6,762 nt of DNA from an uncultured Clostridia bacterium (GCA_937892865.1 CALBJG010000134.1:1-6762), one strand, 5' to 3'. Counted from the first letter of the stretch, positions 1 to 6,071 are shown. Made by a program: numbers and translations. Notes: a model not told the origin generated them from the letters alone.

Positions 1-862
1 CGATCAGGTGGTGCTGATCTACGACGGCGACAAGGCCGGCCAGAATGCTACCCAGCGGGCCATTCCCATTCTGGAAAAGGCAGGTCTGCAGGTGAAGGTG
101 CTGCAGATCAAGGATGCCAAGGATCCGGATGAATATTTAAAAAAGTTTGGCGCGGATAAGTTCAAGGTGCTGCTGGAAGGCTCTGCCAACCGGGTGGAGT
201 ACCAGTTGAATGCCATCCGCAGGAAGTATGATCTGCGGGAGGATGACCAGAAAATCAAATTTGTCCATGAGGCCGCGGAACTGATCTGCACCCTGGGCAA
301 CGCCGTTCAGCGGGAGGTCTACGGTCACCGTGTTGCAGAGGCAGCCCGGATCACTTTTGAAACAATGAATCTGGAGATCAATAAGGCCTATAAGCGCCGG
401 CTGAACAGAGAAAAGAAAAAACAAGCGGAGATCGACCTTGCGCCGGCCCGTTCTTTGCAGCCAAAAGTGCGGTCTTTGCGCTATGACAATATCAAATCTG
501 CCATCGCGGAAGAGGGGGTTTTGGGCCTTGTGCTCCGGGAGCCTGCGCTGCTGGATCAAACCAAGAGCCTTTCCGGCAAGGACTTTTCCGTGGAACTGAT
601 GGGCAGAGCCTTTGATCAACTGATGCTCCGTCATAAAAACGGGCAGGAAGTTTCTTTGGCGGTGCTGTCTGATTTTACCCCCGAGGAAATGTCCCACCTG
701 ACGATGGTCAGCCAAAAACAGCAAGGTCCTGTAAGCGAAACAGCCTTGCGGGATTGCGTTGCCACGATCCGCAGCGCCAATCAGGCATCCCAGGTGCAGA
801 GCGATGACGATCTGCTGGCATTCCGCAATAAGTTAAAAGAAAGTAAGGGAACGAAAACTTGA
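1..862 (+). CDS. dnaG: DNA primase DnaG, C-terminal part (5' end outside window)
   Basis: DnaG synthesises the RNA primers used by DNA polymerase at the replication fork and is recruited by the replicative helicase. Only the last 286 residues are present, about half the family's usual length of roughly 600; the frame is open to the left edge, so the real start lies upstream. The fragment begins inside the TOPRIM catalytic domain, where VVLIYDGDKAG carries the metal-binding DGD (fragment residues 8-10), followed by the conserved KDPDEYL. A charged hinge (REKKKQ) leads to a C-terminal segment from about residue 160 that fits the helicase-interaction domain. The zinc-binding domain is not in the window. 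The stop codon TGA (860-862) overlaps the TTG start of the next gene, so the two are probably translationally coupled. The dnaG–rpoD order is the classical macromolecular-synthesis operon arrangement. Confidence 0.95.
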   Translation, partial: DQVVLIYDGDKAGQNATQRAIPILEKAGLQVKVLQIKDAKDPDEYLKKFGADKFKVLLEGSANRVEYQLNAIRRKYDLREDDQKIKFVHEAAELICTLGNAVQREVYGHRVAEAARITFETMNLEINKAYKRRLNREKKKQAEIDLAPARSLQPKVRSLRYDNIKSAIAEEGVLGLVLREPALLDQTKSLSGKDFSVELMGRAFDQLMLRHKNGQEVSLAVLSDFTPEEMSHLTMVSQKQQGPVSETALRDCVATIRSANQASQVQSDDDLLAFRNKLKESKGTKT

Positions 863-1728
863 GTGCAGAACTGTTAAACCGGGAAGATATTCCCGTTTCT
901 GCGGGCGAAGACGATGTGCGCCAGTATTTGCAGGAGATCCGCCAGTTTCCCCGGCTGACCCCGGAAGAGGAGCGGACTTTGGCAGAAAAATGCATAGCGG
1001 GAGATAAAACTGCTATTCGGAAGATGGTCAATTCCAATCTTCGGTTGGTGGTCTCCGTTGCCCGGGAATACGCAGGCAGAGGCGCGCCCATGCTGGATCT
1101 GATCCAGGAGGGCAGTATCGGTCTGCTGATCGCCGCGAAAAAGTTCGACTATACCTTGGAATACCGCTTTTCCACATATGCCACCAAATGGATCCGCCAG
1201 CGGATCACCCGGTATATCATGAACCACAGCGATGCCATCCGGGTGCCTCTGCATACCGGCGATCAGATCCGAAAAATGCGCGCAGTTGCAGCGGCATTTT
1301 TGCAGGAAAACGGCGTGCCGGCAACGGATGAACAACTGGCCGGGCAAACCGGTTTCGATGTGGAAAAAATACGGAAATTAAAGACCCTTGCCCCGGAAGT
1401 ATTCTCCATCGATTCTTTGATCCAGGATGGGGAAGACGGCACATTCGGGCAACTGATCGAAGATGAAAAGGCTTCGCAGCCTTATGAAGAACTGGTCCGT
1501 GATGAATTAAAACGCACCCTGGATACTCTTTTGGGAATGCTGGAGGAGCGGCAGCGGCAGATCCTCCGTCTGCACTTTGGTATGGAGGATGATGTTTGCT
1601 ACTCTCTTTCCCAAATCAGCGAAAAACTGGATATCTCCAAAGAGCGTGTGCGTCAGATCAAAAATCAGGCGATGGACAAACTGAAGAAGTTGGGCGCTGA
1701 TTTTGGACTGGAAGAATTTTTGGAGTGA
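859..1728 (+). CDS. rpoD: RNA polymerase sigma factor, RpoD/SigA type, lacking region 1.1
   Basis: This is a sigma-70 family subunit that directs core RNA polymerase to -10/-35 promoters; its place behind dnaG makes it the likely housekeeping factor. Domains seen in 289 residues: region 1.2 (DDVRQYLQEI, 18-27), region 2.1-2.2 with NLRLVVSVAREY and core-binding LDLIQEGSIGL (79-89), region 2.3-2.4 FSTYATKWIRQRITRYI (104-120), region 3 (about 121-185), the 3.2 finger DGEDGTFGQLIED (190-202) and region 4 with helix-turn-helix ISKERVRQI (259-267). Gln114 and Thr117, equivalent to the E. coli -12 contacts Q437 and T440, are kept. The first Trp of the W-dyad (E. coli W433) is Lys110. Region 1.1 is absent and cannot be encoded upstream, because an in-frame TAA lies at 844-846. 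The start is TTG, with AAGGGA (845-850) placed 8 nt before it. A group 2 sigma is the alternative identity. Confidence 0.88.
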   Translation: MSAELLNREDIPVSAGEDDVRQYLQEIRQFPRLTPEEERTLAEKCIAGDKTAIRKMVNSNLRLVVSVAREYAGRGAPMLDLIQEGSIGLLIAAKKFDYTLEYRFSTYATKWIRQRITRYIMNHSDAIRVPLHTGDQIRKMRAVAAAFLQENGVPATDEQLAGQTGFDVEKIRKLKTLAPEVFSIDSLIQDGEDGTFGQLIEDEKASQPYEELVRDELKRTLDTLLGMLEERQRQILRLHFGMEDDVCYSLSQISEKLDISKERVRQIKNQAMDKLKKLGADFGLEEFLE

Positions 1729-1736
1729 ATCAAATG
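1722..1736 (+). promoter_or_regulatory. Ribosome binding site deciding the start of the second sigma-like gene
   Basis: GGAG (1722-1725) lies 8 nt before ATG 1734 and overlaps the rpoD stop TGA (1726-1728). The alternative GTG at 1725 overlaps that stop directly but would lie inside its own Shine-Dalgarno sequence, so ATG 1734 is preferred. Using GTG would add only three residues. Confidence 0.6.
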
Positions 1737-2774
1737 GATTTTATATTTGAACAAAGCCCCTGGGAGCAGATGATCGAAAATCTGCCTGCAGGGAGCAGTA
1801 TCTCTGCCGCGACACTGTTGACTCTGCTGGAAGAGGAAACGGAAGAAGGGGTAGAGACAGCCTTTGAAGCCCTGGAGCAGAAGCGGATCACCCTTTCCGT
1901 CCGGGATCTGTCTATCGAGCCGGGAGGCGGGGAAACAGCCCTTCGCCTGCGTAAAGAGCAGCAGTTTGCGGAAAAGGGAATGCCCTTTGGGGAACTGGAA
2001 GAAAACGATCCCCTGCGGGTGTATTTGGAAGAACTGGCGTCTGTCCCTGCAGCAGGTGACCCGCAAGTTTTGGCGGAAAAATTCCTGCAGGGGGATACTG
2101 CTGCAGCCAGCCGTCTGTCTGAATCTCTGATCGGCGGCGTTGTGGAACTGGCAGGCGCTTACACCGGCAAAGGCGTGTTGCTGTTAGACCTCATTCAGGA
2201 GGGAAGCCTCGGACTTTGGCAGGGGCTTATGGCATACAGCGGCGGCGATGTCCGGGAACACTGCAACTGGTGGATCCACCAGTATATGGCAAAAGCCGTT
2301 GCGTTGCAGGCAAGAGCCAACGGCGTGGGGCAGAAGATGCGCCGCGCTCTGGAAGATTACCGGGACATTGACCGGAAACTTTTAGATGAATTGGGCAGAA
2401 ACCCCACCCTGGAAGAAATGGCAGAGGCGTTGCACATCACCCCCGAGGCGGCAATGACCGTAGAGCAGATGCTCCGGTCAGCCCGTACCGTTGCCAAAGC
2501 CCACGAAGAATCCGCGCCCCGGGAGGAGACCCCGGAAGATACCCAGGCTGTGGAAGACACCGCTTATTTCCAAAGCCGCCAGCGGATATTGGATCTGCTC
2601 TCCGGTTTGTCGGAAGAAGATGCCAAACTGCTGACTTTGCGCTACGGTTTGGAAGGCGGTCTGCCGCTGTCTGCAGAAGAAACCGGAAATAAACTGGGTC
2701 TGACCCCTGACGAGGTGGTCGCCAGAGAAACTGCCGCCCTTTCCAAATTGCGGCAGGATAACGATAAGAAATGA
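1734..2774 (+). CDS. Degenerate sigma-70-like protein with region-1.1-like N-terminus
   Basis: The 346 residues align over their length with primary sigma factors but have lost the DNA-contact positions. Residues about 8-55 resemble region 1.1 in pattern (helix, then ISAATLLTLLEEE, then a helix ending LEQKRITL). Region 1.2 is clear (NDPLRVYLEEL, 91-101), as is the core-binding segment LLLDLIQEGSLGLW (149-162). In region 2.3-2.4 the usual YKFSTYAT is replaced by DVREHCN before WWIHQ (179-183); the melting aromatics and the Thr after Gln183 are gone, while the WW pair remains. The 3.2 finger is replaced by an acidic linker (about 255-275). Region 4 (280-342) keeps LLTLRYGLEGG, but its recognition helix reads LTPDEVVARE instead of the usual TRERIRQIE. 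It probably binds core RNA polymerase without recognising promoters. It sits between rpoD and cmk with 5- and 10-nt gaps. Function is unknown; decoy, anti-sigma-like regulator or sigma partner are all inference. Confidence 0.8.
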   Translation: MDFIFEQSPWEQMIENLPAGSSISAATLLTLLEEETEEGVETAFEALEQKRITLSVRDLSIEPGGGETALRLRKEQQFAEKGMPFGELEENDPLRVYLEELASVPAAGDPQVLAEKFLQGDTAAASRLSESLIGGVVELAGAYTGKGVLLLDLIQEGSLGLWQGLMAYSGGDVREHCNWWIHQYMAKAVALQARANGVGQKMRRALEDYRDIDRKLLDELGRNPTLEEMAEALHITPEAAMTVEQMLRSARTVAKAHEESAPREETPEDTQAVEDTAYFQSRQRILDLLSGLSEEDAKLLTLRYGLEGGLPLSAEETGNKLGLTPDEVVARETAALSKLRQDNDKK

Positions 2775-2787
2775 GGAAATGAAAATG
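2773..2787 (+). promoter_or_regulatory. Ribosome binding site deciding the cmk start
   Basis: GAGGA (2773-2777) overlaps the preceding stop codon and lies 7 nt before ATG 2785. An ATG at 2779 is nearly adjacent to this purine-rich stretch, too close for initiation, so 2785 is preferred. The resulting N-terminus MAKTYSIAIDG is usual for cytidylate kinase. Confidence 0.6.
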
Positions 2788-3465
2788 GCTAAAACATATT
2801 CCATCGCCATCGACGGCCCTGCCGGCGCAGGCAAAAGCACCATCGCAAAGGCGCTTGCCAAGGAACTTGGCTATTACTATGTGGATACCGGCGCCATTTA
2901 CCGCACTGTAGCGTACTTTTTGGACTTGCTGGGCATCAGCCCCAAGGATGTGGACGGCGTACAGCGCTATATTGACGAACTGACCATCGAGATCGAATAC
3001 GATGAAACCGGCAAACAGCATATGATCATGAACGGTATGGATGTCTCCGATGAGATCCGCACCCAGGATATCTCCCAGAAAGCATCTCTGGTCTCTGCCC
3101 ATAAGGTGGTGCGGGATGTTCTGCTGGATATGCAGCGCGCCGTTGCCCGGAAGCATAATGTGATCATGGACGGCCGGGATATCGGTACGGTTGTGCTGCC
3201 CAAGGCCACTGTGAAGATCTTCCTTACCGCTACCCCTGAGGTCCGGGCAAAACGCCGTACCGATGAACTGATCGCCAAGGGTCAGAAAGCGGTTTTCAAC
3301 ACGGTTCTGGAAGAGATCAAACTCCGCGACCATCAGGATTCCACCCGTCCCATCGCCCCTTTGAAGCAGGCAGAGGACGCGGTTTTGCTGGATACCTCTG
3401 ATCTGGATATCCAGGGCGTGTTGGCAGAGATGAAGCGCATCATCGGGGAGAAGATCGCCCTATGA
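2785..3465 (+). CDS. cmk: Cytidylate kinase (CMP/dCMP kinase)
   Basis: Cmk transfers phosphate from ATP to CMP or dCMP, giving CDP or dCDP in cytosolic pyrimidine nucleotide metabolism. The protein has 226 residues, normal for the bacterial family. Visible motifs are the Walker A loop GPAGAGKST (11-19), the substrate-side VDTGAIYR (33-40), MDGRDIGTVVLP (128-139), the LID-region arginines around KRRTDEL (157-162), and the family signature RDHQDSTRPIAPL (181-193). Nothing appears truncated or mutated. It follows the sigma-like gene after 10 nt and overlaps the next gene as ATGA (3462-3465), so it belongs to the same coupled operon. In several clostridia a plsC acyltransferase lies between cmk and ispH; there is none here. 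Confidence 0.96.
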   Translation: MAKTYSIAIDGPAGAGKSTIAKALAKELGYYYVDTGAIYRTVAYFLDLLGISPKDVDGVQRYIDELTIEIEYDETGKQHMIMNGMDVSDEIRTQDISQKASLVSAHKVVRDVLLDMQRAVARKHNVIMDGRDIGTVVLPKATVKIFLTATPEVRAKRRTDELIAKGQKAVFNTVLEEIKLRDHQDSTRPIAPLKQAEDAVLLDTSDLDIQGVLAEMKRIIGEKIAL

Positions 3466-5450
3466 GCGTGACCGTTGCCAAGAACGCAGGCTTTTGTTTT
3501 GGTGTTGACCGGGCGGTAGGCTTGGTGGAAGAAGCGGCGAAAGCGGGCAAACAGGTGGCCACCTTGGGCCCTATTATCCACAACCGCCACGCGGTTTCCC
3601 ACTTTGAGGAAATGGGCGTCAAAGTCATTGAAAAACCGGAAGATGCCCAGCCCGGACAGACGGTGATCATCCGTTCCCACGGTGTTTCCCGAAAAGTATA
3701 CGAAGCCCTGGAAGACCGTGGTGTGGAGATCATCGATGCCACCTGTCCCTTTGTCAAGCGGATCCACGGCATTGTTAGCAAGGCAGAGGAAGAGGGGCGC
3801 TTGCCCATCATTATTGGCACCCGTACCCACCCGGAGGTGGAGGGGATCGCCGGCTGGTGTGGCGAGTGTCTTGTTTTCGAATCCTGTTCCGAACTAGCTG
3901 ACTGGGCGGAAAAAGGGGAAAATCGGTCTGATTTGCCAATTTGTATGGTTTGTCAAACCACATCCACAGAATCTTTGTGGAAATCGTGCGTGGATTTTGC
4001 AAAAAAACAGTTTACTAATTTGAAAATTTTTGATACAATATGTAAAGCTACCGAATTTCGGCAAAACGAAGCGGCTGACTTGAGTAAAAAATGTCAGGCT
4101 ATGGTGGTGGTAGGGGATGTGAGCAGTTCCAATACCGGCCGCCTTGCAATGATTTGCCGCGAACACTGTCAGAAAGTTTTCCTGGTGGACAACGCCGGAG
4201 AACTGAAACCGGAGGATTTTGACGGTGTCACCAAAGTTGGAGTCACTGCCGGCGCATCGACACCGGCGTGGATTATAAAGGAGGTCAACAAGACTATGAG
4301 CGAAATCACTAATGTTGAGGCTGTGCAGGAGGAAAGCTTTGAGGCACTTCTTGAGCAGTCAATCAAAACTTTAAATACAGGAGATAAGGTTCTTGGCATC
4401 GTTACCCGCATCGGTACCACAGAAGTGCAGATCGACTTGGGCACCAAGCACGCTGGCTACATTCCCTATGACGAAGTCAGTGCCGATCCTTCTGTAAAGC
4501 CCGAGGACATTTTGAAAGTCGGCGACGAGATCGAGGTATTCGTTGTCCGCGTCAATGACCAGGAAGGCACCTGCCAGTTGTCCAAGAAGAAACTGGACGG
4601 TATGAAGATCTGGGACGAGATGGCTACCTGGTGTGAAGAGAAGACCACCGTTGACGGTACCATCACCGAAGAGAACAAGGGCGGCCTGGTTGCTACCGTT
4701 AAGGGCATCCGCGTGTTCATCCCCGCTTCCCAGTCCGGCATTGCCAAGGGTGGCGATATGACCGGTATGGTCGGTCAGGCTGTTCAGCTGAAGATCACCG
4801 AAGTCAACCGCGCACGCCGCCGTGTGATCGGCTCTATCCGCGCTGTTACTTCCGAGGCCCGTAAGGCTGCTCAGGAGAAGATCTGGAGCGAGATCGAAGT
4901 TGGCGCAAAGTACCACGGTGTTGTGAAGTCCCTCACTTCTTACGGCGCATTTGTGGACATCGGCGGTGTTGACGGTATGGTTCACGTTTCCGAACTGAGC
5001 TGGAACCGGATCAAGACTCCTGCTGATGTGGTTAAGGTTGGCGACGAGATCGACGTTTATGTCATCGCTGTAGATCCCGAGAAGCACAAGATCTCTCTGG
5101 GCTACAAGACCGCAGAGATGAACCCCTGGAACCAGTTTATGACCGGTTACAATGTGGGTGATGTTGTGGATGTTAAGATCGTCAAGTTGATGACCTTCGG
5201 CGCATTTGCCGAGATCATCCCCGGTGTTGACGGCCTGATCCACATTTCTCAGATCGCTGACAAGCGCATCGCAAAGCCCGAGGATGTACTGAGCGAAGGC
5301 CAGGAAGTCCAGGCAAAGATCACCGATGTGGATGCAGAGAACAAGCGTATCTCCCTGTCCATCCGCGCTCTGATCGAGCCCGCAGCCGAAGAAGAGGCTG
5401 AGGAAGAAGCAGCTGAAGAAGTCGTTGAGACTGCCGAGGACGCTGAGTAA
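3462..5450 (+). CDS. ispH-rpsA: Bifunctional HMBPP reductase (IspH) / ribosomal protein S1 fusion
   Basis: Residues 1-278 are IspH (LytB), the last enzyme of the MEP pathway: a [4Fe-4S] reductase converting HMBPP to IPP and DMAPP. The cluster cysteines Cys12 (GFCFGVDRAV), Cys95 (DATCPFVK) and Cys194 (DTICKATEFRQ) are present. So are the active-site His40, His73, His123, Glu125 (THPEVEG), Thr166/167, Ser-Ser-Asn (222-224) and Ser266. Residues 279-662 are an S1-like protein that binds mRNA on the ribosome. It has four S1 domains, about 306-377, 394-460, 480-548 and 565-635; the last two are the most canonical (SYGAFVDIGGVDGMVHVSEL; TFGAFAEIIPGVDGLIHIS). A Glu-rich tail (639-662) ends it. GGGGAG (3445-3450) precedes the start by 11 nt, and the start overlaps the cmk stop. 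This fusion is known in Clostridia. The IspH half has mixed codons and an AT-rich patch; the S1 half shows a highly expressed pattern (AAG, GGC, ATC dominant). Confidence 0.96.
   Translation: MSVTVAKNAGFCFGVDRAVGLVEEAAKAGKQVATLGPIIHNRHAVSHFEEMGVKVIEKPEDAQPGQTVIIRSHGVSRKVYEALEDRGVEIIDATCPFVKRIHGIVSKAEEEGRLPIIIGTRTHPEVEGIAGWCGECLVFESCSELADWAEKGENRSDLPICMVCQTTSTESLWKSCVDFAKKQFTNLKIFDTICKATEFRQNEAADLSKKCQAMVVVGDVSSSNTGRLAMICREHCQKVFLVDNAGELKPEDFDGVTKVGVTAGASTPAWIIKEVNKTMSEITNVEAVQEESFEALLEQSIKTLNTGDKVLGIVTRIGTTEVQIDLGTKHAGYIPYDEVSADPSVKPEDILKVGDEIEVFVVRVNDQEGTCQLSKKKLDGMKIWDEMATWCEEKTTVDGTITEENKGGLVATVKGIRVFIPASQSGIAKGGDMTGMVGQAVQLKITEVNRARRRVIGSIRAVTSEARKAAQEKIWSEIEVGAKYHGVVKSLTSYGAFVDIGGVDGMVHVSELSWNRIKTPADVVKVGDEIDVYVIAVDPEKHKISLGYKTAEMNPWNQFMTGYNVGDVVDVKIVKLMTFGAFAEIIPGVDGLIHISQIADKRIAKPEDVLSEGQEVQAKITDVDAENKRISLSIRALIEPAAEEEAEEEAAEEVVETAEDAE
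4011..4039 (+). promoter_or_regulatory. Candidate internal promoter inside ispH driving rpsA
   Basis: A -35-like TTTACT (4011-4016, 4 of 6 matches to TTGACA) is followed by a 17-nt spacer and TACAAT (4034-4039, 5 of 6 matches to TATAAT). TG at 4031-4032 makes an extended -10. A run of seven A (4001-4007) just upstream could act as an UP element. The surrounding 60 bases (3991-4050) contain 13 G or C, far below the rest of the gene. The -10 falls in the codons GAT ACA ATA, which encode the conserved Asp-Thr-Ile before Cys194; synonymous choices preferred elsewhere in the window would abolish it. Transcription would start near 4046, about 250 nt before the internal S1 start. No experimental evidence is available here. 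Confidence 0.5.
4277..4298 (+). promoter_or_regulatory. Internal Shine-Dalgarno and ATG for free ribosomal protein S1
   Basis: AAAGGAGGT (4277-4285) is a full-strength Shine-Dalgarno sequence, stronger than that of most genes here. It lies 10 nt before an in-frame ATG (4296-4298, fusion residue 279) exactly where IspH ends and S1 begins. Starting there would yield a 384-residue protein (4296-5450) beginning MSEITNVEAVQEE, a normal four-domain S1. The next 25 or so codons are AT-rich, as is common after efficient start sites. The same bases encode Lys-Glu-Val at the IspH C-terminus, so some of the match could follow from protein conservation. Confidence 0.6.
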
Positions 5451-5461
5451 GCAAATGTTAC

Positions 5462-5488
5462 ATACCGGGGTCTGGGTGACCCCGGTAT
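5462..5488 (+). terminator. GC-rich hairpin after rpsA, probable intrinsic terminator
   Basis: A perfect 10-bp stem ATACCGGGGT / ACCCCGGTAT (5462-5471 with 5479-5488) encloses a 7-nt loop and starts 12 nt after the ispH-rpsA stop. Outer bases GCAA (5451-5454) and TTGC (5489-5492) could extend the stem across an asymmetric bulge. Only a short T run (TTT, 5488-5490) follows, so termination may be partial, allowing some read-through into the next gene, which starts 22 nt later. An mRNA 3'-end-stabilising hairpin is the alternative. Confidence 0.6.
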
Positions 5489-5510
5489 TTGCACATATGG
5501 AGGGATTCAA

Positions 5511-5795
5511 ATGGTCAAGCATATTGTTGTTTACACATTAAAAGAAGGCACAGACAAACCTGCCGCTGTTGAACTGATCCGCTCTGTTTTGGAGCCGCTG
5601 GTGGGTGTGATCCCCGGCCTTACCAAAATGGAGATCCGCGCCTGCTACCAGGGCGGTATGGACTATGCGCTGTATTCCGAGTTTGAAAGCAAAGAAGCCT
5701 TGGCAGCCTATGCCGATCACCCTGCTCACCAGGCGGCAAAGGCGCACTTTTGGGAACTGCTGGACAGCCGTGTCTGCGCGGATTATGAGGTGTAA
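5511..5795 (+). CDS. Dabb (stress-responsive alpha/beta barrel) domain protein
   Basis: A 94-residue cytosolic protein matching the Dabb family (dimeric ferredoxin-like alpha/beta barrel). The family pattern is visible: VKHIVVYTLKEG at the N-terminus (residues 2-13), VIPGLTKMEI in the middle, then SEFESKEALAAYADHPAHQ (56-74) with the typical Phe-Glu-Ser, Tyr and HPxHQ signature, and a C-terminal strand ending DYEV. Length is normal. Family members include stress-induced proteins and a few small-molecule cyclases; the substrate here is unknown. The start is supported by GGAGGG (5499-5504), 6 nt before ATG. The gene lies just past the hairpin closing the upstream operon and 3 nt before the ACT-domain gene, so it is probably cotranscribed with the following genes. 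No promoter of its own was recognised. Confidence 0.85.
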   Translation: MVKHIVVYTLKEGTDKPAAVELIRSVLEPLVGVIPGLTKMEIRACYQGGMDYALYSEFESKEALAAYADHPAHQAAKAHFWELLDSRVCADYEV

Positions 5796-5798
5796 AAT

Positions 5799-6068
5799 AT
5801 GAAAGCGATCGTAACGGTAGTGGGTAAGGACAAAGTGGGCATCATCGCCGGTGTCTGCGCCTGCCTGGCATCTTACAATGTAAATGTCCTGGACATCAGC
5901 CAGACGGTTATGCAGGGCTATTTTACCATGATGATGGCAGTGGATGTATCTGCCGCCACACTGCCCCTGGCAGAACTGGCGCAGACTATGGAAGAAAAGG
6001 GTAAGGAAATGGGCCTTTCTATCCGCCTGCAGCGGGAAGATATTTTTGAGGCTATGCATCGGGTGTAA
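5799..6068 (+). CDS. ACT domain protein (UPF0237 family)
   Basis: An 89-residue single ACT domain, the small ligand-binding fold typical of amino-acid-responsive regulators. The N-terminal strand and loop KAIVTVVGKDKVGIIAGVCA (2-21) carry the usual GxDKxGI signature; a second strand follows (NVNVLDISQTVMQGYFTMMM, 28-47), then the helix PLAELAQTMEEKGKEMGLSI. Length matches the stand-alone UPF0237 family. GAGGTG (5787-5792) lies 6 nt before ATG and overlaps the end of the Dabb gene. The next gene begins 3 nt after its stop. This ACT gene followed by a UPF0210 gene is a recurrent pair in Firmicutes, suggesting the ACT domain senses a ligand for, or regulates, the UPF0210 protein. The ligand is not known. 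Confidence 0.9.
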   Translation: MKAIVTVVGKDKVGIIAGVCACLASYNVNVLDISQTVMQGYFTMMMAVDVSAATLPLAELAQTMEEKGKEMGLSIRLQREDIFEAMHRV

Positions 6069-6071
6069 ATT

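Noticed and set aside
137..724. 195-codon open frame antisense to dnaG
   Set aside because: It is a shadow of the primase frame; no domain is recognisable and it is opposite conserved protein sequence.
1864..2130. 88-codon + strand frame inside the second sigma-like gene
   Set aside because: It is an alternative frame within a gene supported by domain similarity; no suitable ribosome site or family resemblance was seen.
1734..2774. Second sigma-like gene as a pseudogene
   Set aside because: No stop or frameshift occurs in 346 codons, the ribosome site is good, codon use is like that of its neighbours, and the core-binding motif is selectively kept.
2437..3333. 298-codon open frame on the minus strand across the sigma-like gene and cmk
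   Set aside because: It is antisense to two well-supported genes, spans their junction and shows no family motif.
4257..4279. TCGACA and TATAAA as a second promoter just before the internal S1 start
   Set aside because: Both hexamers match well, but the spacer is only 11 nt, too short for a sigma-70 promoter.
3462..5450. IspH-S1 fusion as an assembly or frameshift artefact
   Set aside because: The frame is continuous with complete domains on both sides, and the same fusion is known in Clostridia.
4371..5522. 383-codon open frame on the minus strand opposite the S1 half
   Set aside because: It lies opposite a clearly coding, highly biased gene; the lack of stops follows from S1 codon choice. 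The translation has low-complexity Asp/Leu/Asn-rich content with no recognised domain.
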